A stretch of DNA of 14,431 nucleotides from an uncultured Christensenellaceae bacterium (GCA_910587025.1 CAJUKR010000043.1:1-14431); one strand, 5' to 3'. Numbered from the stretch's first letter, positions 1-7,460 are shown. The notes: generated by a model from the sequence alone, not told the origin. Numbers and translations are program-made.

Positions 1-19
1 TATATCAGTATACGCTATG

Positions 20-48
20 ATTTTAATACATTTGTCGAAAAAAGGCAA
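20..48 (-). promoter_or_regulatory. Putative sigma-A promoter reading out of the left edge
   Basis: On the minus strand a TTGCCT box (43-48) and a TAAAAT box (20-25) are separated by exactly 17 bases. They lie past the terminator of the SipL-like gene and point off the window, so they would serve a gene to the left that is not visible. The region is AT-rich, which raises the chance of a fortuitous match. Confidence 0.4.
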
Positions 49-160
49 GCATTTTCATGACTTTTATTCATTTGTGTTCTATTTGAAGTTTTTACCACTA
101 TATATTGTGGTTTTTCGAACGCATCTATGGTTTTCTCGGCTTTACTTAAACGAATCCGCA

Positions 161-201
161 AACAAAAATACAGCCGCGACAATAATATTGCGCGGCTGTA
201 T
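161..201 (-). terminator. Intrinsic terminator of the SipL-like gene
   Basis: An 11-bp perfect stem (168-178 with 191-201, half-site ATACAGCCGCG) encloses an AT-rich loop that can pair further. On the minus strand it is followed by TTTTTGTTT. It begins 24 bases after the stop codon of the SipL-like gene. Confidence 0.85.
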
Positions 202-224
202 ACGACCGAAAACATCCGGTTCTT

Positions 225-1697
225 TTATTTCACACGATATACAAACACTTTGTCGCCCCTTTTCAGAGGGAACTCGAGATCGGGATTCTGAGACAAAACG
301 GTATCGGGAGTGACGCGAAGTTCTTTCGCGCTTTCCCACAATGTTTCACCCTCGCGGGCAACGTGCATTGTGATCGTACCCTTTCTGTCCGGATACTCTT
401 CGCCGCGCGTAACCGACGAAATAACTTCGGATTTGAACGGACGCAGTCCGCACACGCACAGACAAACTTCGCAACGCAAAGTGAGTTCGCCGAGCCGCGA
501 CGGACGAACGGTTATTTTACCTACTGCGCCGCTGACGTCTATTATATCGCCCTCTTCCGCGGAAAGATCGACTACGAAACGGAACGGAAGTTCTGCCGCG
601 CACGAACTGCGTCTGCCCGCCTCCGCATCCGAATATATGACAGTACCCGTGACCGCGCCTTCCACAACGGTTTTGCCCGCTTCGGCGTATGCCGTAAGCG
701 CGCTGACATTGAACACGCACGTGCAAAGCACTTTATCCGCGTTCTCGCCCTCGGGAAGCGTTACCGTACCGTCGCATAACACGGACGTGAATTTTTTGCC
801 CGTGGACATGACGCCGCAAACGTCCTGCTTGGTCAGTTCGAGTTCGCAATCCGCGGCAAACGCGTCCACCGCGCAACTGACCGCCAGCTCGGAATATACG
901 TATCCGACGAACTCGGTGGTCACAGTCAACGTCGTTCCGTTCTCGCTCTCCTCGCTCGCGACCGACGCCGACAGCACGCGAAGGAATACTTCGTCTCCGC
1001 GACGAGTACCTTCCGCTTCGAGTTCCTCGCTCATCGGAACGGTAAGCGAAAACGACTGAAGACTGCCGTCGGAGCTTACGCCCAAACCGTCTATCATGAT
1101 GTCGCCCGTTGCCGTCACCGAGTCGAGTCCCGCTTCCGCGCCGTTTAATATAACGCGAGCGTCGGCGCAGATAAGTCTCGCTATGTCCGGCGTTTCTTCC
1201 GCCGTCACGGTCGCTTTGCCGCTTATACGGGAAACGAGCCTTGAGAACACCAGTCTGCTGTCGCCCGTAAACACGCCTTCGGTTTCGGAGATCGGCGGGG
1301 GCACCACAGAGGTTTCTTCGCTCATGAGCGTGATTTCTATGACCGACGCAAGCGTGATGTTGCCGCCGTCATTGCTCACCACTTCGGTGTCGAGCACCTT
1401 GCCCGTCGCAAATACGCGGGTCGAAGGCGTAACGCCGTCTATCTCCGCGCGGTCGGTATAGTCCGTCCAACCGCTCTCACGCACAAGTCCGTCTTCGGTG
1501 AGGAGAACGAGCTCGAGGTTTTCGCGGCCGGCAAGCCGCACCTCGCCCGTCAGCGTTTCGCTTACGCGAACGTAAGTGGTTGCGGTCACGCCGAGCACTT
1601 TTGCCGCCGACGCCGATTTGACGTGGGTCTGCGCCACCGTCTGGATCTTGCCGATCTGTTTGAGATAACCGGCGGTTATGATTTCTGTCGAGTCCAT
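225..1697 (-). CDS. sipL: SipL-like spore coat morphogenesis protein (SPOCS/DUF3794 + LysM)
   Basis: A 490-residue protein with no signal peptide or membrane segment, rich in beta-strand-like stretches. The body resembles repeated SPOCS (DUF3794) units, roughly 20-130, 165-270 and 325-425. The last 50 residues (about 442-489) are a LysM domain, with HVAREGETLWESAKELRV, an SQNPDL motif and a final GDKVFVYRVK. This order matches SipL of Clostridioides difficile (about 520 residues), whose LysM domain binds the SpoIVA ATPase to anchor the coat at the forespore membrane. That role is known of the family; here it is inferred from architecture. AAGGAGG lies 5 bases before the ATG and supports the start. 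The upstream promoter looks sigma-E dependent, as expected for a mother-cell gene. The alternative is another DUF3794/LysM coat protein without SpoIVA binding. Confidence 0.82.
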   Translation of the reverse strand: MDSTEIITAGYLKQIGKIQTVAQTHVKSASAAKVLGVTATTYVRVSETLTGEVRLAGRENLELVLLTEDGLVRESGWTDYTDRAEIDGVTPSTRVFATGKVLDTEVVSNDGGNITLASVIEITLMSEETSVVPPPISETEGVFTGDSRLVFSRLVSRISGKATVTAEETPDIARLICADARVILNGAEAGLDSVTATGDIMIDGLGVSSDGSLQSFSLTVPMSEELEAEGTRRGDEVFLRVLSASVASEESENGTTLTVTTEFVGYVYSELAVSCAVDAFAADCELELTKQDVCGVMSTGKKFTSVLCDGTVTLPEGENADKVLCTCVFNVSALTAYAEAGKTVVEGAVTGTVIYSDAEAGRRSSCAAELPFRFVVDLSAEEGDIIDVSGAVGKITVRPSRLGELTLRCEVCLCVCGLRPFKSEVISSVTRGEEYPDRKGTITMHVAREGETLWESAKELRVTPDTVLSQNPDLEFPLKRGDKVFVYRVK

Positions 1698-1720
1698 TGT
1701 TTCCTCCTTGTTGTCCGTAT

Positions 1721-1749
1721 AATGTATGCGCCTGTATATGAAAGTATGA
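1721..1749 (-). promoter_or_regulatory. Sigma-E-type sporulation promoter of the SipL-like gene
   Basis: On the minus strand TCATACT (1743-1749), 14 bases, then CATACATT (1721-1728). This fits the mother-cell sigma-E consensus of a TCATATT-like -35 and CATACAAT -10 with a 13-15 base spacer. The -10 also fits the sigma-K pattern CATAnnnTA. The start of transcription would fall near 1714, leaving a short leader that contains the AAGGAGG ribosome site at 1703-1709. No sigma-A promoter is seen nearer the gene. Confidence 0.65.
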
Positions 1750-1798
1750 AAAAAACTTTTTGAAATTCGATTTTATATATAAAGCGCATATAATGCGA

Positions 1799-1833
1799 CG
1801 AACGCAAGTTAAGAAATTCTTAACTTGCGTTCG
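1799..1833. repeat. 35-bp perfect palindrome, 17-bp arms around one base
   Basis: The arms (1799-1815 and 1817-1833) pair without mismatch around A1816; the left arm begins CGAACGCAAGTTAAG. It sits 74 bases beyond the stop of the second ABC transporter and 50 bases upstream of the sigma-E-type -35. It could be the terminator of the ABC operon, but no clean T-run follows on either strand. On the minus side a second small hairpin (CGCAT/ATGCG) and CTTTATAT follow. A protein-binding or extrusion site is the alternative. No second copy occurs in the window. Confidence 0.75.
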
Positions 1834-1906
1834 GGTTTGTATTTTATTAAACGGAAACTTCGAGAGAACGCGGCGCCGTACTTTTCGAAAGCTGGCGCAG
1901 AACGAC

Positions 1907-4036
1907 TTACTCTACGTTTATTATATCAACCGGTTGCATTCGCCATATACGCACTACCGGAATCAACGACGAAAGAAGCGCGGACGCGGCGCAGATCGCG
2001 AATATGACGGCGTAATGCCAAAAATGCAGATAGAACAGCGTAGTCAGCGCCGAAGCATTCAGCACGCCGAACGCTATACTTACCGCCACGCATCCCAATA
2101 TAAAGCATATGCCCGCTATCATGATACTTTCCCAAAGGCATACGGAAAGTACGTTTTTTCTGCTCGCTCCGAGCGCGCGGAGTATGCCGAACTCGTTTCT
2201 GCGATGATCTATATTTATTATAAGGAAATTCATCGTCATGAGAAGCGAAAACAGCGACAGCACGATCGCGCCGATCACGCAAGGAATATATCCGAAGCGT
2301 TTGAACGTCGAGGCAAAAACCGCGTCATCGGTAAACAGCGAATACATAGGCATCGACCAAACGGCTCTCGACTTAAATAATCCGTCGACAAACGCTATAT
2401 CTTTCTCCATATCGCCGCTCGTCTTCAAAAGTAATTTTTCTTTGTAATAATCGAGTCCGTGCGCTTCTATCGCGCCGTCGTATACATAACTGCAGGTTAT
2501 TACCGTATTTCGCATGGCGTACATATTATGCGTCTTTTTCACGGTGGGATCGGTAATATTCATTTGTTTTCTGTATTCTCTGTAATAATCTTTGAGCTCG
2601 GTCGAATAAATACCCACTATCGTAAACCCGCAAAACCGTCTTCCAAGCAGGCTGTTCACCGCACGGTCGTACATCGGTCCGCCGCAGTCAAGATCGCGAT
2701 AATATCCCGACTCCACCAAATACTCGGCAACCATATCCGTTATGGCTATCTCGCCGACCGTCGAAGGAAGGCGGCAAACCGAATCGGAGTACAGACGTTT
2801 ATACGGCTTCAGGTTCAGATATTCTTCGGTAGTATACGATTTTATTTCGGCGATGTTATTGAATTCGGGCGGCAACATATCGTATTCGGCGACCGAAACG
2901 CCGCCGTTCGTCGAATCGTAACCGACATAATATGTCGGGTCTTGCGGATAAACCTCATACACGAAAATCGGATCTTTCCCATCGTTGTATTCCTTTATCT
3001 TTTCAAGCTGTTCGGGAGTAATTTTATCGTTAAACGAATAATTGTCGAGATCGATTTCGAACATTTCGTATCCTTTGCCGTACATGCCGCCGAAATGCGT
3101 AGTGAGCGAGTCTACTCCCGAAAGAATGAACGCAAACACCACGCAGGTCAGCGCGATCACGGTGAGCAGTACAGACAAAACAAGACGAAATTTTTTATAC
3201 CCCAAACCCGCAACGCCCATGACGAAACTGCGCTTCGGCGGCAGTTTCCCGACGTACATCGACGTGGGGCGTTCGGTCGCTTTTTCAGCTTCAAAAGCGT
3301 CGGACGACTCCTCGGATTCCCCGTTTTTTTCTTCCGCCGATTCCGCCGATATTTCGCCCGTATCCGCGCAAATCATTCCGTCGGCAAGCTCTATTATTCT
3401 GTCGCCGTAGGTTTCGGCGCTCTTTCGGTCGTGAGATACCACGACGATAAGTTTTTCTTTCGAAAGTGTTTTAAGAAGCTCGAACAGTTCTTTGCCCGTT
3501 CTGCTGTCGAGCGCGCCCGTAGGCTCGTCGCAAAGCAAAATTTCGGGGTTCTTTATGAGCGCACGCGCGATCGCGACGCGCTGCTTCTGTCCCCCCGAAA
3601 GCTCGTCGATGCGGTTTTCGTAATACGTTTCTTCGTATTCGTCGTACAGTCCGACGCGGCGCATAAGTTTTTCGACTTCGGTGCGATCGGCTTTTTTGCC
3701 CTGAAGCTCGAGCGCGAGCGAAATGTTCGCGCCCACGCTGTAGGTTTCTATCAGATTGTATTCCTGAAAAACAAACCCGACGTACGTGTTGCGATAGCTG
3801 TCGAAATCGTTTCCTTTGAAAGACTTGCTCGACCGCCCGTCGATCACTATTTCACCGTCCGAAGGCGCGTCTATACCGCCGAGTATATTGAGAAGCGTGG
3901 ACTTACCCGAGCCGCTTTTTCCGAGGACGAACACCAGCCCTTTGTCGCCGAAGTCCGCGGAAAAATTATCGAGCGCAACCGTTTCGTCGCCGTACTTCGT
4001 AGTGTATATTTTTGTTACGTTATTGACTTTCAGCAT
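1907..4036 (-). CDS. MacB-type ABC transporter, fused ATPase-permease (second of tandem pair)
   Basis: A 709-residue fusion. The N-terminal ATPase shows Walker A GKSGSGKST (39-47), Q-loop Q91, signature LSGGQ (146-150), Walker B ILLCDE (166-171) and switch H202. An acidic linker (about 226-257) leads to a first membrane segment (283-307), an extracytoplasmic domain of some 270 residues, and three C-terminal segments (about 584-608, 632-656, 673-695). The FtsX-like loop NEFGILRALGASRKNV lies between the first two of these. This is MacB topology; MacB-family proteins use ATP hydrolysis to drive periplasmic work or export rather than a classical transmembrane channel. The start has a strong AGGAGGTG inside the end of the upstream paralogue, and the two genes are 3 bases apart, so they are cotranscribed and possibly heterodimeric. 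The substrate is unknown: lipoprotein, peptide or antimicrobial export are all possible. No two-component system is adjacent. Confidence 0.88.
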   Translation of the reverse strand: MLKVNNVTKIYTTKYGDETVALDNFSADFGDKGLVFVLGKSGSGKSTLLNILGGIDAPSDGEIVIDGRSSKSFKGNDFDSYRNTYVGFVFQEYNLIETYSVGANISLALELQGKKADRTEVEKLMRRVGLYDEYEETYYENRIDELSGGQKQRVAIARALIKNPEILLCDEPTGALDSRTGKELFELLKTLSKEKLIVVVSHDRKSAETYGDRIIELADGMICADTGEISAESAEEKNGESEESSDAFEAEKATERPTSMYVGKLPPKRSFVMGVAGLGYKKFRLVLSVLLTVIALTCVVFAFILSGVDSLTTHFGGMYGKGYEMFEIDLDNYSFNDKITPEQLEKIKEYNDGKDPIFVYEVYPQDPTYYVGYDSTNGGVSVAEYDMLPPEFNNIAEIKSYTTEEYLNLKPYKRLYSDSVCRLPSTVGEIAITDMVAEYLVESGYYRDLDCGGPMYDRAVNSLLGRRFCGFTIVGIYSTELKDYYREYRKQMNITDPTVKKTHNMYAMRNTVITCSYVYDGAIEAHGLDYYKEKLLLKTSGDMEKDIAFVDGLFKSRAVWSMPMYSLFTDDAVFASTFKRFGYIPCVIGAIVLSLFSLLMTMNFLIINIDHRRNEFGILRALGASRKNVLSVCLWESIMIAGICFILGCVAVSIAFGVLNASALTTLFYLHFWHYAVIFAICAASALLSSLIPVVRIWRMQPVDIINVE
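3501..3601. repeat. 101-bp tract identical to 5685-5785 (within ABC gene 2)
   Basis: This stretch of the ATPase domain, from the signature motif through Walker B and D-loop, is base-for-base identical to 5685-5785 in the neighbouring paralogue. The flanking bases differ at 3500 and 3602. Silent positions are therefore identical while the extracytoplasmic domains have diverged strongly. Confidence 0.9.
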
Positions 4037-4039
4037 GGC

Positions 4040-6220
4040 TCACCTCCTCGCTTTTCGCCCGTTTATAATGTCTACGGGCTTTTTCGACGCCAAACGACGG
4101 ACAGGCATGATCGTCGACAATACGCCTATGCCGAAACAAAGGACGAACAGTAACGCAACCACGGGAGCGGTCACGAAATATAACGCAACCGAAAAATATA
4201 TGTTGAATACTATGCAGAAAATTATCGACAACAGCAGCGACAGTACGAAGTCGATACATGTAATAAAGAAACTTTCCGCCAGACAAATAAGCATCGTATC
4301 GCGCTTGCTTGCGCCTATCGCTCTGAGTATGCCGTATTCGCGGTTACGATAATCTATATTGGTCAGAAGGAAATACAGCATGAACATCGCGGCAAAAATC
4401 AGAAATACCGCCGCCGCGATGAGCGGAATGAACGAATACATTATGAGCCAAGCAGCGGCTTCGACCGGCGCGTCGCTGACAAGTTGTATCTGTGTATAAG
4501 CGCCGCAGGCCTTCGCATAATCGTCCAACGACCGCAAAAAAGCTATATCGACGTCGACATCGCCGCTCAATCTCAACATGACATTGCACGGATTACCGCC
4601 GTTATACATACTGCCTTCATTCAGAATAAAATACGGCAATACCGAAAAAGCGTAAAGATTGCGATAATCGTAATACAATTCCCTTTCGATCTCGTTTTTT
4701 TCGGAAGACGCAAAACCCATAAGGAGTTCTTTATAATAGTTCTTATCCTGCGCCGTCGAATATATACCGGTGACCGTTCTGCCGTCAAGCGATGCGCCTA
4801 TAATCTCGTCTACGGAAGTCACCGTGATTTTTTCGCCGACCGAAGTGTCGTAAATCCCTTCGCCGTCATCCGTTTGTCCATAAACATTATATCCATATTC
4901 GAGAATTATGTCGGCGACATAGTCCGTTATGGCTATTTCGGTGTCGTCATGCGGCAGACGGCACGGCACCGACTGATCCAGACGGCTGTCGCGAATCAGT
5001 CCCGCGTCATGCTCGCCGGTAGTCGGATTGAGATATAGGGCGTTACTCAAAGAAACGTCGTAATACAACGGTGTCTGTAACAAATGTCCGTAAGAATCGT
5101 ATCTCGGAACCGAAACCGATCTGTTCGAATACCACGATGTGTAAACGATAGCCGATCCGTCGTTATACTTTTCGTTGAAATCGGTTATCAGCTCCCTGTG
5201 CTCGTGCAGTAATATATAATTAGTATGATAAATGTAATTTCCGTTGTCGTCGACTTCATAGTAATTACCTGCCGTCGAAAGCGCAGGCAACGAAACGAAC
5301 GCTATCTTTTGTCCGCTGTCCGCCGCCGTCCTGACCTGCGCGGATAATTCATCGGCAAAACCCGCGGTCAGGGCGATCGCGAAAATCGAAAAAGCGATCA
5401 CGGACAAAAGTATGGAAACGGCGACGCGGAAAGGTCGGACTTTCAGACCTATCGCGCCCATGGAAAGTATGCGCTTTGCGGGCAGTTTGCTGCGCAATAA
5501 TTTGCACCTGCCGTTGACCGATCTGTCCACCTCGGTTTTCTTGCGGTCGGAAACGATCTCGCCGTCGGCAAGTTCAATTATTCTGTCGCCGTAAGTTTCC
5601 GCATGATCTTCGTCGTGAGTGATGACAACGACGAGTTTTTCTTTAGAAAGTGTTTTGAGAAGCTCGAACAGTTCTTTGCCCGTCCTGCTGTCGAGCGCGC
5701 CCGTAGGCTCGTCGCAAAGCAAAATTTCGGGGTTCTTTATGAGCGCACGCGCGATCGCGACGCGCTGCTTCTGTCCCCCCGAAAGTTCGTCGGTGCGACG
5801 GTCGTACAGCGAATTGCCTTTTTTGTCGGTAAGACCGACTTTGTTCATGAGTTTTTCGACTTCGGTGCGATCGGCTTTCTTGCCCTGAAGCTCGAGCGCA
5901 AGAGAGATGTTCGCGCCCACGCTGTAATTTCCTATCAGGTTATATTCCTGAAAAACAAACCCGATATACGTATTGCGATAGCTGTCGTAGTCGCTTTCCT
6001 TAAACGTACTGCTCGAACGACCGTTGATTATTATTTCGCCTTCGGTCGGCGCGTCTATACCGCCGATTATATTGAGAAGCGTAGACTTGCCCGACCCGCT
6101 TTTTCCGAGGACGAACACAAGTCCTTTACTGCCGAGATCGACGGTAACGCCTTTCAGCGCCGTCACATGCACGCCCCTTTGGGATATATAAGTTTTTACG
6201 ACGTTATTGATTTTTAACAT
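4040..6220 (-). CDS. MacB-type ABC transporter, fused ATPase-permease (first of tandem pair)
   Basis: A 726-residue paralogue of the next gene with the same architecture. The ATPase has GKSGSGKST (39-47), Q91, LSGGQ (146-150), ILLCDE (166-171) and H202. The first membrane segment is about 265-287, followed by a large extracytoplasmic domain (about 290-590) rich in Tyr, Asn and Asp, then three segments (about 595-620, 644-675, 682-706) with NREYGILRAIGASKRD between. It lacks the acidic linker of its partner. The extracytoplasmic domains share only short islands, such as EIAITD plus VA and the GIYST motif, so each probably contacts a different ligand or partner. GGGAG lies 7 bases before the ATG. 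Each fusion could be a homodimer, but tandem order and 3-base spacing favour one heterodimer. The function is inferred only to the level of ATP-driven export or envelope remodelling. Confidence 0.88.
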   Translation of the reverse strand: MLKINNVVKTYISQRGVHVTALKGVTVDLGSKGLVFVLGKSGSGKSTLLNIIGGIDAPTEGEIIINGRSSSTFKESDYDSYRNTYIGFVFQEYNLIGNYSVGANISLALELQGKKADRTEVEKLMNKVGLTDKKGNSLYDRRTDELSGGQKQRVAIARALIKNPEILLCDEPTGALDSRTGKELFELLKTLSKEKLVVVITHDEDHAETYGDRIIELADGEIVSDRKKTEVDRSVNGRCKLLRSKLPAKRILSMGAIGLKVRPFRVAVSILLSVIAFSIFAIALTAGFADELSAQVRTAADSGQKIAFVSLPALSTAGNYYEVDDNGNYIYHTNYILLHEHRELITDFNEKYNDGSAIVYTSWYSNRSVSVPRYDSYGHLLQTPLYYDVSLSNALYLNPTTGEHDAGLIRDSRLDQSVPCRLPHDDTEIAITDYVADIILEYGYNVYGQTDDGEGIYDTSVGEKITVTSVDEIIGASLDGRTVTGIYSTAQDKNYYKELLMGFASSEKNEIERELYYDYRNLYAFSVLPYFILNEGSMYNGGNPCNVMLRLSGDVDVDIAFLRSLDDYAKACGAYTQIQLVSDAPVEAAAWLIMYSFIPLIAAAVFLIFAAMFMLYFLLTNIDYRNREYGILRAIGASKRDTMLICLAESFFITCIDFVLSLLLSIIFCIVFNIYFSVALYFVTAPVVALLFVLCFGIGVLSTIMPVRRLASKKPVDIINGRKARR
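5685..5785. repeat. 101-bp tract identical to 3501-3601 (within ABC gene 1)
   Basis: Partner of the identical tract in the second ABC gene, offset by 2184 bases. The mismatches that bound it are at 5684 and 5786. Shorter identical runs lie on either side in the ATPase-coding part. Confidence 0.9.
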
Positions 6221-6246
6221 ACATTTTCTCCCGAATCGTTTCCCGT

Positions 6247-6280
6247 ATTATAAGTGTAACATAAAACCGATCGTATTCAA
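6247..6280 (-). promoter_or_regulatory. Probable promoter region of the ABC transporter pair
   Basis: On the minus strand TTGAAT (6275-6280), 16 bases, TACACT (6253-6258). A perfect TATAAT follows directly at 6247-6252 but lacks a good -35 at normal spacing. One of the two is likely the -10. The leader would be 20-30 bases and would carry the GGGAG ribosome site. It lies just downstream of the terminator at 6361-6395. Confidence 0.45.
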
Positions 6281-6360
6281 AGTACTTTCGAAAAATATTC
6301 GGCACTTTTTATAACGATATTTGCCGTTTGGCGATAAAAACACGTGAAGTGTATGTGAAA

Positions 6361-6395
6361 TAACAAAAACGCCTACGTTGTCAAACGTAAGCGTT
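6361..6395 (-). terminator. Intrinsic terminator after the zinc-ribbon gene
   Basis: A 12-bp stem (6368-6379 with 6384-6395, one G-T wobble) closes a TGAC loop and runs into GCGTTTTTGTTA on the minus strand. It separates the zinc-ribbon gene from the ABC pair. Confidence 0.82.
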
Positions 6396-6417
6396 CCGTA
6401 TAAAATATGATGAATCG

Positions 6418-6876
6418 TCAGAATGTGAAGCCGTCGTCCTCTTCGTCTTCTTCCTCATCGTCGCCCTCGGAAGGGTATTCGTCGGGATTGATATATTCGA
6501 AGTCGTCCTTTTCGGGAGCCGCGCTCTCTTCTTCGTCCTCCTCTTCTTCCTCATCGTCGAGAATAATGAGCGGCAATTCGTCCTCTTCGGTGATGTCCTC
6601 GTTCTCCTCGTCCGCCCATTCGTTCGCTTCGTCTTCCTCGCCTTTTTCTTTTACCGCCTGCTCTTTCTTACACTCGATGCACATATCCTCGCCCTCTTCG
6701 CAATAGTTCGTATGGCAAATGGGGCAAAGCTTTCCGTCCGCATCGTCATCGTCGTCGGGCAGAAGAAAGCTGGCTTCGACAAGACCGAGCTCGGCTTTGC
6801 ATATTTTACAATAATCTTCTTCGACCGAAATGTAATTCAATTCGCATCTCGGACAGATCTTGTATCTGGTTTCCAT
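6418..6876 (-). CDS. Small acidic protein with two tandem zinc ribbons
   Basis: A 152-residue protein I cannot assign to a named family. Two CxxC pairs form a first ribbon (C8/C11 and C23/C26) and two more form a second (C51/C54 and C66/C69). Both have the same spacing of 11 residues between pairs, so the second is probably an internal duplicate of the first. The half from about residue 76 is strongly acidic (runs of Glu and Asp) and probably disordered, ending GFTF. There is no signal peptide or membrane segment, so it is cytoplasmic. An AGGAGAG site precedes the ATG by 4 bases. It lies 64 bases downstream of the SLOG gene on the same strand and may be cotranscribed. A nucleic-acid mimic, RNA polymerase or ribosome-associated adaptor, or metal store would all fit; none is shown. 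Coding is well supported by the cysteine pattern and the terminator. Confidence 0.75.
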   Translation of the reverse strand: METRYKICPRCELNYISVEEDYCKICKAELGLVEASFLLPDDDDDADGKLCPICHTNYCEEGEDMCIECKKEQAVKEKGEEDEANEWADEENEDITEEDELPLIILDDEEEEEDEEESAAPEKDDFEYINPDEYPSEGDDEEEDEEDDGFTF

Positions 6877-6899
6877 ATAACTCTCCTGTGATGGTAGTC

Positions 6900-6928
6900 G
6901 TAATAAATTTTATTGCGTAATACGCAAA
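6900..6928 (-). promoter_or_regulatory. Inverted repeat with a possible weak promoter before the zinc-ribbon gene
   Basis: TTGCGTA and TACGCAA (6913-6919, 6921-6927) form a perfect 7-1-7 inverted repeat in the 64-base gap between the SLOG and zinc-ribbon genes. A weak promoter can be read across it on the minus strand: TTTGCG (6923-6928), 17 bases, TATTAC (6900-6905). The repeat may be an operator on that promoter, or a weak hairpin after the SLOG gene; no T-run follows directly. Confidence 0.3.
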
Positions 6929-6940
6929 TGTGTGCAAAAT

Positions 6941-7420
6941 TCACGCAAGATCGATAATACGTTTTTTCTTCTTGACCGCATAAGCGCGGGTATTGACCGT
7001 ACCTCCGCTTTCGGCATAATTTATGACAAGCACGACGTCGGAATTATCCACCATATAACGGTTGCGCTTGTTCATACAATATTTGCTGTAAACGTCCGAA
7101 ATATATTTCACGTCCGAGCACTCGCGAAGCACGCGGTCATACCTGAACCTGTCCGACGCGGCAAGCCTGTCCCGCTGTCCGATATACGGCACGGCGGCTT
7201 CGAGCTCGAGATCGGGATATACGTCCTTTAAGTCGAGCACGCATTCGGCGAACCAGATATCCGAGCCGAGCGCCATACCCGTAATAAAGCGCGTGTAACC
7301 CTCTTCAATAAGGGTCGTCACCGTGCGACGCATACGATCCTTGAGTTCCGCGCATTCCCTGCTGTTTTCGGAAAACGGGATCTTCTGCGGACGGTTGCCT
7401 GTCAAACATACTCCGTTCAT
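6941..7420 (-). CDS. SLOG-family DUF1273 protein (YpsA-like)
   Basis: A 159-residue protein read from the ATG at 7420. It opens with a beta strand and VCLTGNRPQK, then FITGMALGSDIWFAE (46-60), AVPYIGQRDR (76-85) and RNRYMVDNSDVVLVIN (119-134). This fits DUF1273, a branch of the SLOG/Rossmann superfamily proposed to bind nucleotides or ADP-ribose derivatives; B. subtilis YpsA is linked to cell division and oxidative stress. A longer frame begins with a TTG at 7456, but that TTG belongs to the -35 box TTGACA and there is no ribosome site, so the 7420 start is preferred. The -10 box ends 7 bases before this ATG, which predicts a leaderless mRNA. It diverges from pepV and precedes the zinc-ribbon gene. 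Ligand and partner are unknown. Confidence 0.85.
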   Translation of the reverse strand: MNGVCLTGNRPQKIPFSENSRECAELKDRMRRTVTTLIEEGYTRFITGMALGSDIWFAECVLDLKDVYPDLELEAAVPYIGQRDRLAASDRFRYDRVLRECSDVKYISDVYSKYCMNKRNRYMVDNSDVVLVINYAESGGTVNTRAYAVKKKKRIIDLA

Positions 7421-7427
7421 ACCGCAT

Positions 7428-7456
7428 ATTATACACACCGATACACGTATTGTCAA
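7428..7456 (-). promoter_or_regulatory. Consensus sigma-A promoter abutting the SLOG start codon
   Basis: A perfect TTGACA (7451-7456) and a perfect TATAAT (7428-7433) are separated by 17 bases. Seven bases (ATGCGGT) then separate the -10 from the ATG at 7420, so transcription should start at or within a base of the A of the start codon. There is no room for a Shine-Dalgarno. Confidence 0.85.
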
Positions 7457-7460
7457 TAAG

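Noticed and set aside
94..111. ACCAC/GTGGT hairpin followed by TTTTT on the plus strand
   Set aside because: The stem is only 5 bp with a mismatch above it, and no plus-strand gene is seen upstream within the window.
310..1059. Ser/Thr-rich plus-strand open frame opposite the SipL-like gene
   Set aside because: Shadow frame; the minus strand has LysM and SPOCS features, a strong ribosome site and a promoter.
2459..4153. 564-residue open frame on the plus strand opposite the ABC transporters
   Set aside because: It is antisense to a gene with complete ABC motifs, is rich in Arg, His and Phe, and has no domain or ribosome site. It is a codon-bias shadow.
1907..6220. BceAB-type bacitracin resistance module
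   Set aside because: In BceAB the ATPase and the ten-helix permease are separate proteins with a neighbouring kinase-regulator pair. Here the ATPase is fused, the permease has four segments and no two-component genes are present.
6279..6288. AAAGTACTTT palindrome near the ABC promoter
   Set aside because: Ten bases of AT-rich symmetry are expected by chance in such intergenic sequence; nothing else supports an operator.
6407..6706. Poly-serine open frame on the plus strand
   Set aside because: It is the reverse complement of the Glu/Asp codons of the zinc-ribbon protein tail.
7421..7456. Longer start for the SLOG protein from a TTG at 7456
   Set aside because: The TTG is the first half of a perfect TTGACA -35 box and the added residues are encoded by the promoter. 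The family motif begins right after the ATG at 7420.
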